A stretch of 64,000 bases of DNA from an uncultured Campylobacterota bacterium (GTDB taxonomy: Bacteria > Campylobacterota > Campylobacteria > Campylobacterales > Sulfurovaceae). Made by a program: the position numbers and the translations under genes. Under the pieces are notes generated by a model. It did not search any database. It was not told the DNA's origin and was given only the letters and a program-made list of their open reading frames with translations. Positions 56,104 to 64,000 of this stretch are shown here, one piece after another. The stretch lies in assembly GCA_937141405.1 (NCBI GenBank), contig CAKZQQ010000005.1, forward strand, positions 725,342 to 789,341. Direction: 5' to 3'. The stretch's first letter is position 1, and every line of letters starts with the position of its first letter.

Positions 56104-57156
56104 TTGATGACTAAGAGGATGAATATCGATGAAGCTGTTGATTTGATAGAAAACGGCGATCTTAAAACACTTGGGGCAATGGCGTATCAAAAGAAAAAAG
56201 AGCTTCACCCAAAAGGCGTGACTACCTTTATCGTTGATCGCAACATTAACTATACCAATGTATGCTGGGTAGATTGCAAATTTTGCGCCTTTTATCGGCA
56301 CGAAAAAGAGACTGATGGTTATGTGCTCTCATTTGAAGAGATAGATCAAAAGATTGATGAGCTCATAGCTATAGGTGGCACGCAGATACTCTTTCAAGGG
56401 GGTGTACATCCAAAGCTTGAGATAGAGTGGTATGAAGATCTCGTTGCGCATATTCACACAAAATACCCAAATATTACGATCCATGGATTCTCTGCTATTG
56501 AGGTCGACTATATCGCAAAACGCTCAAAACTGAGTGTAAGCGAAGTCCTCAAAAGGCTCCAAGCCAAAGGATTAAGTTCCATTCCCGGCGCAGGGGCCGA
56601 GATACTTAGTGATCGCGTCAGAGATATCATCGCTCCAAAAAAACTTGACAAAGATAGATGGTTAGAGGTGCATAGAGAAGCACACAAACTTGACATCAAG
56701 TCAACCGCAACGATGATGTTCGGAAGCGTTGAGACGACAAGAGAGATCGTTGAGCATTGGGATTACATACGAGCCCTTCAAGACGAAACAGGTGGATTTA
56801 GAGCATTTATCATGTGGTCATTTCAAAGTGAAAATACACAGCTCAAAAAAGAGATACCAAGTATCCAAAAGCAGTCATCCAATAGATACCTCAGACTCTT
56901 AGCTGTTGCTAGGCTATTTTTAGATAATGTTAAAAACATACAGAGCTCTTGGGTGACACAAGGAAGTTATATCGGGCAGATGGCGCTCCTTTATGGAGCC
57001 AATGATTTAGGTTCAACCATGATGGAGGAGAATGTTGTAGCAGCTGCAGGGGCAAGTAACTCCATGCACCAAGATGAGATGGTACGGCTTATCAAAGATG
57101 TAGGTGAACAGCCTGCAAAAAGAGATACAGCCTATAACATCTTAGAGAGATTTTAA
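56104..57156 (+). CDS. mqnC: Cyclic dehypoxanthinyl futalosine synthase (radical SAM)
   Basis: Radical S-adenosylmethionine enzyme of the futalosine pathway to menaquinone. 350 residues with the cluster-binding C54-x3-C58-x2-C61 (VCWVDCKFCAFY), GGVHP substrate loop, SIPGAGAE and the late TQGSYIGQ. Start codons TTG 56104 and ATG 56107 are adjacent; AGGAAAATAG precedes both. MqnC rather than MqnE is favoured by CAFYRHEKETDGY and overall length. Shows the organism uses the alternative menaquinone route. Confidence 0.92.
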   Translation: MMTKRMNIDEAVDLIENGDLKTLGAMAYQKKKELHPKGVTTFIVDRNINYTNVCWVDCKFCAFYRHEKETDGYVLSFEEIDQKIDELIAIGGTQILFQGGVHPKLEIEWYEDLVAHIHTKYPNITIHGFSAIEVDYIAKRSKLSVSEVLKRLQAKGLSSIPGAGAEILSDRVRDIIAPKKLDKDRWLEVHREAHKLDIKSTATMMFGSVETTREIVEHWDYIRALQDETGGFRAFIMWSFQSENTQLKKEIPSIQKQSSNRYLRLLAVARLFLDNVKNIQSSWVTQGSYIGQMALLYGANDLGSTMMEENVVAAAGASNSMHQDEMVRLIKDVGEQPAKRDTAYNILERF

Positions 57157-57177
57157 CAAGATTGGGGAGGGGATATC

Positions 57178-58473
57178 GTGAAAAAAATAGTCATCTTTTT
57201 GAGTATATTAGGAGGTTTTTTAATGGGAAGTACTGTAGAAAATATCGATATAAATGGGAGTAAAGTGCCTATTATTTTTGAGCAAAACAGTTATCTTCCT
57301 ATCGTCTCGATACAGATAGTATTTGAAGGCAGTGGAGAGTTGAGCTCCCCTGTTGATGGCTTGGCAAACCTAAGTGCAAGATTGCTCAATGAGGGAACAA
57401 AAAAAGATGGAAGCAGCAAATTTGCAAAGAAGATGGATGAAAAAGCGATCTCGATCTCAGCACACGCAACAAGAAGCAACTTCATCATCGAACTCAATAC
57501 CCTCAAAAGTGAATATAGTAGCGCGATAAAACTGCTCAATGAACTCCTTAAGGATCCAAACTATTCAGAAAAAGCACTTAATCGAGTTAAGAGACAGAAG
57601 ATTGGCTGGCTAACACAAAAAGAGAGTGATTACGACTACATCTCGAGAAATCTTCTCTCAAAAATCCTCTTCCGAGGCACACCACTCGCAAGAGATTCAA
57701 AAGGAACAAAAGACTCAACACTTAAAACCACGCTCAAAGAGATAGAAGGTTTTCTCAACACACGACTTGGTTATAACAATGCGATCGTAGTTATCGGTGG
57801 TGATATCTCAAAAGAAGCGGCAAAACAGAGTGTCGCCAATATATTGAAAAATCTCAAGAAAGTCGAAAAAATTGAGCTAGAAAATATCAAAGCTTCAAAT
57901 AAGAGAGAGGTCAAACAAGAGAGCAAAAAGGATATCCATCAAGCCTATATCTATTTTGGGGCACCTTTCTATTTTTCATATGATAGCGAAGATCAATACA
58001 AAGCAAAAATAGCTAGTCATATCCTTGGAGCAAGTGGATTTGGCAGTCGTATTATGGAAGAGGTACGAGTCAAAAGAGGACTTGCATATAGTGCTTATGC
58101 GGTACTTGTAAGATCAAAACTAAGTAGCTATATGATAGGTTCCTTGCAAACAAAAGTTGAGAGCAAAGATAAAGCTATTGGGGTTGTTAAAAAAGTAGTC
58201 AATAACTTTGTCAAAGAGGGTATCACACAAAAAGAGCTTGATGAGGCAAAAGAGTTTTTACTTGGGAGTGAAGCGTTAAGAAACGAAACACTTTCGCAGA
58301 GGTTAAACAGAGCATTTGAAGAGTACTATCTAGGTAGACCGCTTGGGTTTGAAAAAGAGCAACTTAAAAAGATTGAGAACGCTAGTCTAGAAGAGATAAA
58401 TAGCTTTATAAAAGCGCACAAAGAGATAACTAAGATCTCATTCTCAGTCGTAACAAAAGGGAATAAAAAATAA
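57178..58473 (+). CDS. M16-family peptidase-like protein lacking the zinc motif
   Basis: 431 residues with GTG start (TTGGGGAGGGGATATC upstream). Signal peptide about 1-20 (MKKIVIFLSILGGFLMGST). The two M16 halves are recognisable: VSIQIVFEGSGELSSPVDGL early, and the C-terminal binding strip VKRGLAYSAYAVL near 305. The catalytic H-x2-E-H that should follow DGLAN is replaced by LSARLLNEG, and no HxxEH exists elsewhere in the protein, so it is probably not proteolytic on its own. Could be an inactive partner subunit (like mitochondrial MPP-alpha). Neighbours mqnC and recG give no functional clue. Confidence 0.8.
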   Translation: MKKIVIFLSILGGFLMGSTVENIDINGSKVPIIFEQNSYLPIVSIQIVFEGSGELSSPVDGLANLSARLLNEGTKKDGSSKFAKKMDEKAISISAHATRSNFIIELNTLKSEYSSAIKLLNELLKDPNYSEKALNRVKRQKIGWLTQKESDYDYISRNLLSKILFRGTPLARDSKGTKDSTLKTTLKEIEGFLNTRLGYNNAIVVIGGDISKEAAKQSVANILKNLKKVEKIELENIKASNKREVKQESKKDIHQAYIYFGAPFYFSYDSEDQYKAKIASHILGASGFGSRIMEEVRVKRGLAYSAYAVLVRSKLSSYMIGSLQTKVESKDKAIGVVKKVVNNFVKEGITQKELDEAKEFLLGSEALRNETLSQRLNRAFEEYYLGRPLGFEKEQLKKIENASLEEINSFIKAHKEITKISFSVVTKGNKK

Positions 58474-58547
58474 ATAAATTGCAAAATGAAACATTTTTGC
58501 TGACCCTTTTCTCTTTTTGATATGATTAGTGTATCAAAAGGGAAAAA

Positions 58548-60353
58548 ATGGACACCACGATCAAAGAGTCTCTCTTTAAAAAACTTAAGATCAGATCACT
58601 GCTTGATCTAGCACTTATAGTGCCTACAAGATACGAGGATACCACGTTGGGCAAACCGCTCGTGGATGGCGCCACGATAACTGCTGAAGCCCAAGTGAGA
58701 AGCATACAAAAAAAGTCTAGACAGCTTCTCATCAACTTTTATCTTCCGCTATATAAAAAAGAGATTAAAGCTATCTTTTTCAATGTCACTCCCTATCACT
58801 ACCAAACATTTACACCCCACTCTACACATTTTATCAAAGGCAAAATCACACATTTTATGGGGACATTTCAGATATCACAACCCAAAAAGATAGCACAAGC
58901 AGGCATAATCATACCGACCTATAAGACACCCCTTAAAGCATCCGAGATGAGGGAGCTTATAAGCAGTTGTATAAAGAGTGCCTCTTTGAGAAATCTTGGA
59001 CTCCACGAAGAGGAGATAAAGACCCTACTTCTGCTTCACTTCCCAAAAAACTTGAATGAGATATATGATCAAAATAAGATGCTAAAAGCACCGATAATCC
59101 ATCAGCTCAAAGAGCTTGAAGCCTATGTGCATTTCAAAAAACTTCAAGGGAAAAAGGTCGATTTTCCTCCTGCATCCTTGCTTGAGGGCTCGCCAGATGA
59201 TTTTATCAAAAGCCTCCCTTTTACACTCACAGATGACCAACTTGAGACAATCGCAACGATACAAAGCGATCTTCAAAATAGCAAAAAAGCTGCCAAAAGA
59301 GTAATCGTCGGCGATGTAGGCAGTGGTAAGACGATGGTCATCTTGGCTACTGCGATGATGGCATATCCAAAAAAGAGCATCCTTATGGCGCCCACCTCCT
59401 TGCTTGCTATGCAACTTTTTGAAGAGGCATCCAGATACCTCAAAAATATCAAGATAGCACTCGTTACACAAAATAAAAAAGAGGGAGACTACAAGGATGC
59501 GACCCTCATCATAGGCACGCATGCACTCTTGCATCTCGATGACTTGCCAAAAGTAGAGCTTATCATGATAGATGAGCAGCACCGCTTTGGAGTGATGCAG
59601 AGAAACAAGCTTGAAAAATTGGCGCAAATTGGGAAAAAAAGAGCGCATATGCTCCAATTTTCAGCCACCCCGATACCTCGAACGCAAGCGATGATGGACT
59701 CAGCACTTATCGATATCAGTCTTATCACCCATACGCCTTTTAAGAAAAATATCACGACAAAGGTAATCTCAAAAGAAGACTTCAAGCCCCTACTTTCACA
59801 TATCGATGCCGAGATAGCCAAAAACAATCAAGTGCTCATCGTCTACCCTCTTGTCGAAGAGAGCGAACAGATACCCTATCAATCCATCGATGAAGCAAGA
59901 GGCTTTTGGGAGAAAAACTATGAGCGAGTCTTTGTCACACACGGAAAAGACAAAGAGAAGCAAGATGTTTTGCTCGATTTTAGAGAACACGGTAATATCT
60001 TACTAGCAACGACTGTTGTGGAGGTCGGTATCTCCTTGCCGAGACTCACGACTATCATCATCGTCGCACCTGAGCGGCTTGGCTTAGCAACCCTACATCA
60101 GCTAAGAGGCAGAGTCGGCAGACATGGACAAGAGGCAACCTGTTTTTTATATACCAATGACAAAAACAATCAAAGATTAGAAAAATTTGCCAAGACGGAT
60201 AACGGCTTTGAAATAGCAAGGCTTGATCTGCTCTTTAGAAATAGTGGCGATATCTTGGAAGGTACTATGCAAAGTGGTTATAAATTTAGATGGCTCGATA
60301 TGGCAAATGATGAAGCCATCATTGCAAAAGCAAAAGAACGCGCAAAAGTATAA
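58548..60353 (+). CDS. recG: ATP-dependent DNA helicase RecG
   Basis: Remodels stalled forks and branched recombination intermediates. 601 residues, shorter than the E. coli protein (693) mainly at the N-terminal wedge region, as is usual here. Walker A GDVGSGKT at 255-262, DEQH at 342-345 (DEQHRFGVMQR is diagnostic for RecG), motif III FSATPIPRTQ, and TTVVEVGISLPR plus LHQLRGRVGRHGQ in the second RecA-like domain. RBS AAAGGGAAAAA precedes the ATG. Confidence 0.95.
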   Translation: MDTTIKESLFKKLKIRSLLDLALIVPTRYEDTTLGKPLVDGATITAEAQVRSIQKKSRQLLINFYLPLYKKEIKAIFFNVTPYHYQTFTPHSTHFIKGKITHFMGTFQISQPKKIAQAGIIIPTYKTPLKASEMRELISSCIKSASLRNLGLHEEEIKTLLLLHFPKNLNEIYDQNKMLKAPIIHQLKELEAYVHFKKLQGKKVDFPPASLLEGSPDDFIKSLPFTLTDDQLETIATIQSDLQNSKKAAKRVIVGDVGSGKTMVILATAMMAYPKKSILMAPTSLLAMQLFEEASRYLKNIKIALVTQNKKEGDYKDATLIIGTHALLHLDDLPKVELIMIDEQHRFGVMQRNKLEKLAQIGKKRAHMLQFSATPIPRTQAMMDSALIDISLITHTPFKKNITTKVISKEDFKPLLSHIDAEIAKNNQVLIVYPLVEESEQIPYQSIDEARGFWEKNYERVFVTHGKDKEKQDVLLDFREHGNILLATTVVEVGISLPRLTTIIIVAPERLGLATLHQLRGRVGRHGQEATCFLYTNDKNNQRLEKFAKTDNGFEIARLDLLFRNSGDILEGTMQSGYKFRWLDMANDEAIIAKAKERAKV

Positions 60354-60388
60354 TCGTATTTATAATGGATTTTGATAGAGAGAACAAG

Positions 60389-60410
60389 TATCCGCACAAG
60401 TGTGCGGATA
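60389..60410. terminator. Bidirectional terminator between recG and groEL
   Basis: Perfect inverted repeat TATCCGCAC / GTGCGGATA with loop AAGT, between the convergent recG and groEL ends. The most GC-rich stem among the intergenic hairpins in this window. Confidence 0.7.
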
Positions 60411-60420
60411 GGAGGAGCGA

Positions 60421-62061
<1,641 letters not shown>

Positions 62062-62083
62062 CTATCCTTTATTTATTTGATTA

Positions 62084-62344
62084 TTATTCGATGATTCCAA
62101 GCACATCTTCGCTTGCCAATATAAGACACTCTTTATCGTCTATAACAATCTCCGTACCGGTGTATTTTGCAAAGACGATTGTATCCCCCACTTTAATATC
62201 TTCACAATCAGGGCCGACTGCTAAAACTTTACCTTGAAGCGGTTTCTCTTTAGCGTTGTCTGGAATGATAATACCAGAAGCAGTAGTATTTGCCTCCTCT
62301 TCTCTAAAAACAAGTACTCTGTTTGCCAATGGTTTAAAAGCCAT
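62084..62344 (-). CDS. groES: Co-chaperonin GroES (10 kDa)
   Basis: Heptameric lid of GroEL. 86 residues from ATG 62344, preceded by AAAAAGGAGAGAAAA; the longer frame upstream runs through the promoter and is not coding. Motifs [10 protein letters not shown] at 3-12, the mobile loop [16 protein letters not shown] and [11 protein letters not shown] perfect sigma-70 promoter lies 35-63 bp upstream, and no CIRCE (HrcA) operator is seen. Confidence 0.97.
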   Translation of the reverse strand: MAFKPLANRVLVFREEEANTTASGIIIPDNAKEKPLQGKVLAVGPDCEDIKVGDTIVFAKYTGTEIVIDDKECLILASEDVLGIIE

Positions 62345-62378
62345 TTTTCTCTCCTTTTTAACATTTTTTATAGTTGCG

Positions 62379-62407
62379 ATTATAGTAGCATTTACAAAAA
62401 ATGTCAA
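62379..62407 (-). promoter_or_regulatory. Consensus sigma-70 promoter of groESL
   Basis: Minus strand TTGACA (62402-62407), 17-bp spacer, TATAAT (62379-62384): an exact match to both consensus hexamers. Confidence 0.8.
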
Positions 62408-62503
62408 GTAATAATACATAAATTTATTTAACTATTATGAGTCGATATGACTAAACCTTTAAAAGAAGAGAAAAAAATATCCTAGTCAATTTATCGGTGT
62501 CTA

Positions 62504-62531
62504 TTGACAATCAAAGCTACTTTTGGATAAT
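62504..62531 (+). promoter_or_regulatory. Promoter of the tRNA gene
   Basis: TTGACA (62504-62509), 16-bp spacer, GATAAT (62526-62531), with the tRNA beginning 30 bp further on. Confidence 0.65.
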
Positions 62532-62560
62532 ATTTCGTCTCTTAAACCTTTAAGAATAGT

Positions 62561-62637
62561 GGCAAGGTAGCTCAGCTGGTTAGAGCGCTGGTCTCATAAG
62601 CCGGAGGTCGGGGATTCGAGTTCCCCTCTTGCTACCA
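62561..62637 (+). tRNA. tRNA-Met (anticodon CAT)
   Basis: 77-nt cloverleaf with encoded CCA. Acceptor GGCAAGG pairs with TCTTGCT (G.U at the first and last pairs), D-arm GCTC/GAGC, anticodon loop CTCATAA, T-arm GGGGA-TTCGAGT-TCCCC, discriminator A. Not an initiator: the first pair is not C-A and the anticodon stem lacks three G-C pairs at the loop. Elongator Met is most likely, but a tRNA-Ile with modified CAT (lysidine) cannot be excluded by eye. Confidence 0.9.
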
Positions 62638-62789
62638 CTTCAAAAAATACTCCAAACCCCCTTATAACGCGCTTGCATGGCTTTGTTAATGTAAAAAAAT
62701 ACAAACAAACGGTATCTCTGTCGGTTACCATATTTTCCACAAAAAAACACCATTTTTGTGGAAAAAAATGCAAAGTCACATTAATCTGC

Positions 62790-62990
62790 TTAGTCACTTT
62801 TTAGGTGGTAGAGCATGATAAAACAATCTACAATCAGCACTCCGGACTCTTTAGGTGCAAATCCATAAAAATTTGTAGCTATATCATCTGATATTGAATA
62901 CCACATATGCCCACCACCTGACGGATGTGAATTTTTTGGATCATCATAAGGAGTTCCCTTGGAAGCAATTTTAACTGTTAATGTGTACAT
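62790..62990 (-). CDS. Small GHMWY-motif protein, probably a truncated effector N-terminal domain
   Basis: 66 residues, RBS AAGGATAAGAA. Starts MYTLTVKIASKGTPY and contains GGGHMWYSISDD and then FYGFAPKESG, strings I associate with the N-terminus of longer proteins in which a catalytic domain follows. Here the frame stops soon after and neither other forward frame stays open, so it looks like a remnant or a stand-alone domain. The 152 bp between it and the tRNA hold nothing recognisable. A second, shorter copy is at 63591-63716. Function unknown; a secreted effector role is inference. Confidence 0.45.
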   Translation of the reverse strand: MYTLTVKIASKGTPYDDPKNSHPSGGGHMWYSISDDIATNFYGFAPKESGVLIVDCFIMLYHLKSD

Positions 62991-63002
62991 TTCTTATCCT
63001 TT

Positions 63003-63596
63003 TTATTTTGTATGTACCAGATGAATCATAAATACAACTTCCCTGCCTTGTAGCTCAGGAAAGCCCTTGAGATTTTCTACTATAAAGAGGTATTTTCCTT
63101 CCTCTAAAAATAAATATGCAAATTCTCTAAATATTCCGGATCCGCCACCATTACTTCCTTTTGTCTGATATACTTTTTCTAGAAAAAGTGTACGAGTATC
63201 ATTTTCTCCTAACTTATAGATAGTCATTTTTATCGGTACCGTTGTGCCGTCGGGATTATAAGATTTATCTATATACACCCCACCGCCTGCCAAATCTTTT
63301 TTCACAAAACGATACTTATACTTAGCAATAGACTTGCCGCTATAAGGATCATACACGTTATAACCTATAAATTTTCGTATTTTTTTTGCATCATGATAAT
63401 CTTTATATCTAAAACTCAAAGTAGCAAAAAAAGATTCTTTTTCTTTTATCCTTACTTTTGTCTCTATCTTACTTGGTTTGGTAAGGTCGATTGGAACAGC
63501 AATCGGTATTGTTGGTGTATCATCAAATAAATCCGTAAACCAGTTTGCATTTAAAAAGCTTAGTAGTGCCATTGTGATTACTCCTATTTTTAGCAT
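63003..63596 (-). CDS. DUF5625-like exported protein, copy 1
   Basis: 197 residues with a signal peptide at about 1-18 (ending FLNAN). Then IDLTKPSKIETKVRIKEKES, RKFIGYN, PDGTTVPIKMTIYKLGE and FLEEGKYLFIVENLKGFPEL, which match the layout I know for DUF5625 family proteins (predicted periplasmic beta proteins). RBS AATAAGGATACATC; the ATG overlaps the end of a truncated GHMWY ORF. A near-identical second copy starts outside the window. Function not known; an immunity-type role for the neighbouring GHMWY protein is speculation. Confidence 0.65.
   Translation of the reverse strand: MLKIGVITMALLSFLNANWFTDLFDDTPTIPIAVPIDLTKPSKIETKVRIKEKESFFATLSFRYKDYHDAKKIRKFIGYNVYDPYSGKSIAKYKYRFVKKDLAGGGVYIDKSYNPDGTTVPIKMTIYKLGENDTRTLFLEKVYQTKGSNGGGSGIFREFAYLFLEEGKYLFIVENLKGFPELQGREVVFMIHLVHTK
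63031..63274. repeat. Tandem duplication, repeat unit copy A
   Basis: This stretch recurs at 63757-64000 with an offset of 726 bp and few substitutions; the flanking GHMWY region recurs at nearly the same offset (62881-63002 against about 63606-63728). The whole unit is therefore a 0.73-kb tandem duplication covering one GHMWY ORF and one DUF5625-like gene. Confidence 0.8.
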
Positions 63597-63716
63597 GATG
63601 TATCCTTATTATCTGATATCGAATACCACATATGCCCACCATCTGATAGATGTGGATTTTTTGGATTCGTATATGGTGTGTCTATAGCCGCCATTTTAAT
63701 TGTAAGTGTGTACATC
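63591..63716 (-). pseudogene. Truncated copy of the GHMWY-motif ORF
   Basis: 41-codon frame, MYTLTIKMAAIDTPY then DGGHMWYSISDNKDTSC and a stop, overlapping the ATG of the DUF5625-like gene. It matches the first ~39 residues of the ORF at 62790-62990 and then breaks off at the duplication junction. RBS AAAGGATAAATG is retained, so a short peptide may still be made and may couple translation. Confidence 0.6.
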
Positions 63717-63728
63717 ATTTATCCTTTC

Positions 63729-64000
63729 TTATCTTGTCCATACCGGCAAGAGTTCAAATACAACTTCTCTGTCTTGTAGCTCCGGAAAGCCCTTGAGATT
63801 TTCTACTATAAAGAGGTACTTTCCTTCCTCTAAAAATAAATATGCAAATTCTCTAAATAATCCGGATCCGCCACCATTACTTCCTTTTGTCTGATATGTT
63901 TTTTCTAAAAAAAGTGTACGAGCATCATTTTCTCCCAACTTATAGATAGTCATTTTTATCGGTACCGTTGTGCCGTCGGGATTATAAGATTCATCTATAT
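63729..64000 (-). CDS. DUF5625-like exported protein, copy 2 (5' end outside window)
   Basis: The frame is open from the window edge to the stop at 63729, giving the last ~90 residues. Over the overlap with copy 1 the DNA is about 95% identical; the protein differs at a handful of positions until the last ~8 residues, which diverge (FELLPVWTR against FMIHLVHTK). It would be the first gene of the duplicated array in transcription order. Confidence 0.65.
   Translation of the reverse strand, partial: IDESYNPDGTTVPIKMTIYKLGENDARTLFLEKTYQTKGSNGGGSGLFREFAYLFLEEGKYLFIVENLKGFPELQDREVVFELLPVWTR
63757..64000. repeat. Tandem duplication, repeat unit copy B (continues past window)
   Basis: Second copy of 63031-63274 at +726 bp, running to the window edge. 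Confidence 0.8.

Noticed and set aside
58482..58535. Imperfect inverted repeats between the M16 gene and recG
   Set aside because: Stems with bulges in very AT-rich sequence; cannot be distinguished from chance by eye.
62594..62797. 67-codon minus-strand ORF ending in ARGELESPTSGL
   Set aside because: Its 3' part is the antisense of the tRNA gene, a well-known false ORF.

Overview
The window looks like a chromosomal segment of a Campylobacterota bacterium (the former Epsilonproteobacteria), probably a free-living Sulfurimonas/Sulfurovum-type organism. This is inferred from the AT-rich composition, frequent TTG/GTG starts, a futalosine-pathway menaquinone gene (mqnC), a CcoI-CcoS pair for cbb3 oxidase assembly, and the style of the core genes. 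Genes are densely packed on both strands, often with ATGA or TAATG overlaps. No gene-free stretch exceeds about 300 bases.

Region by region. 1-5.0 kb: ftsW (cut by the window edge) diverges from a transpeptidase gene (ftsI type), followed by panC and prfB. 5.1-11.5 kb: a four-gene unit with a 1438-residue Calx-beta/MshQ-like secreted protein and three type IV pilin-like proteins, probably a surface adhesin with its minor pilins. 11.6-20.7 kb: housekeeping genes hpf, der, trpS, a TRIC-type membrane protein, murI, rho, a small membrane protein, and ccoI-ccoS. 20.7-36.7 kb: sugar-nucleotide and surface polysaccharide genes (phosphomannomutase, pgi, galU, manC, about seven glycosyltransferases, an O-antigen ligase/polymerase, a hexapeptide acyltransferase, a PP-loop ATPase, an ELM1-like protein and a lipid A acyltransferase). 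The middle of this region is the most AT-rich and changes strand several times.

36.8-43.5 kb: hisH-hisA-prmA, ftsH, then leuA preceded by a leucine-rich leader peptide, and a DUF502 protein. 43.5-52.6 kb (mostly minus strand): an electron-transfer operon of ETF:quinone oxidoreductase, a fused EtfB-EtfA and malate dehydrogenase, then a TRAP-TAXI transporter pair and an MscS channel. 52.7-60.4 kb: a DUF3108 protein, an EamA transporter, kdsA, ribH, nusB, mqnC, an M16-family protein lacking the zinc motif, and recG. 60.4-64.0 kb: groESL, a tRNA with anticodon CAT, and a recent tandem duplication of a DUF5625-like secreted protein with small GHMWY fragments, running off the right edge.

Most interesting items: the leuA leader peptide with a 9-bp stem that would hide its own ribosome binding site; a translated bipartite palindromic repeat inside the ELM1-like gene; the PP-loop ATPase in the glycosyltransferase cluster; the EtfB-EtfA fusion; and the 726-bp tandem duplication at the right end.
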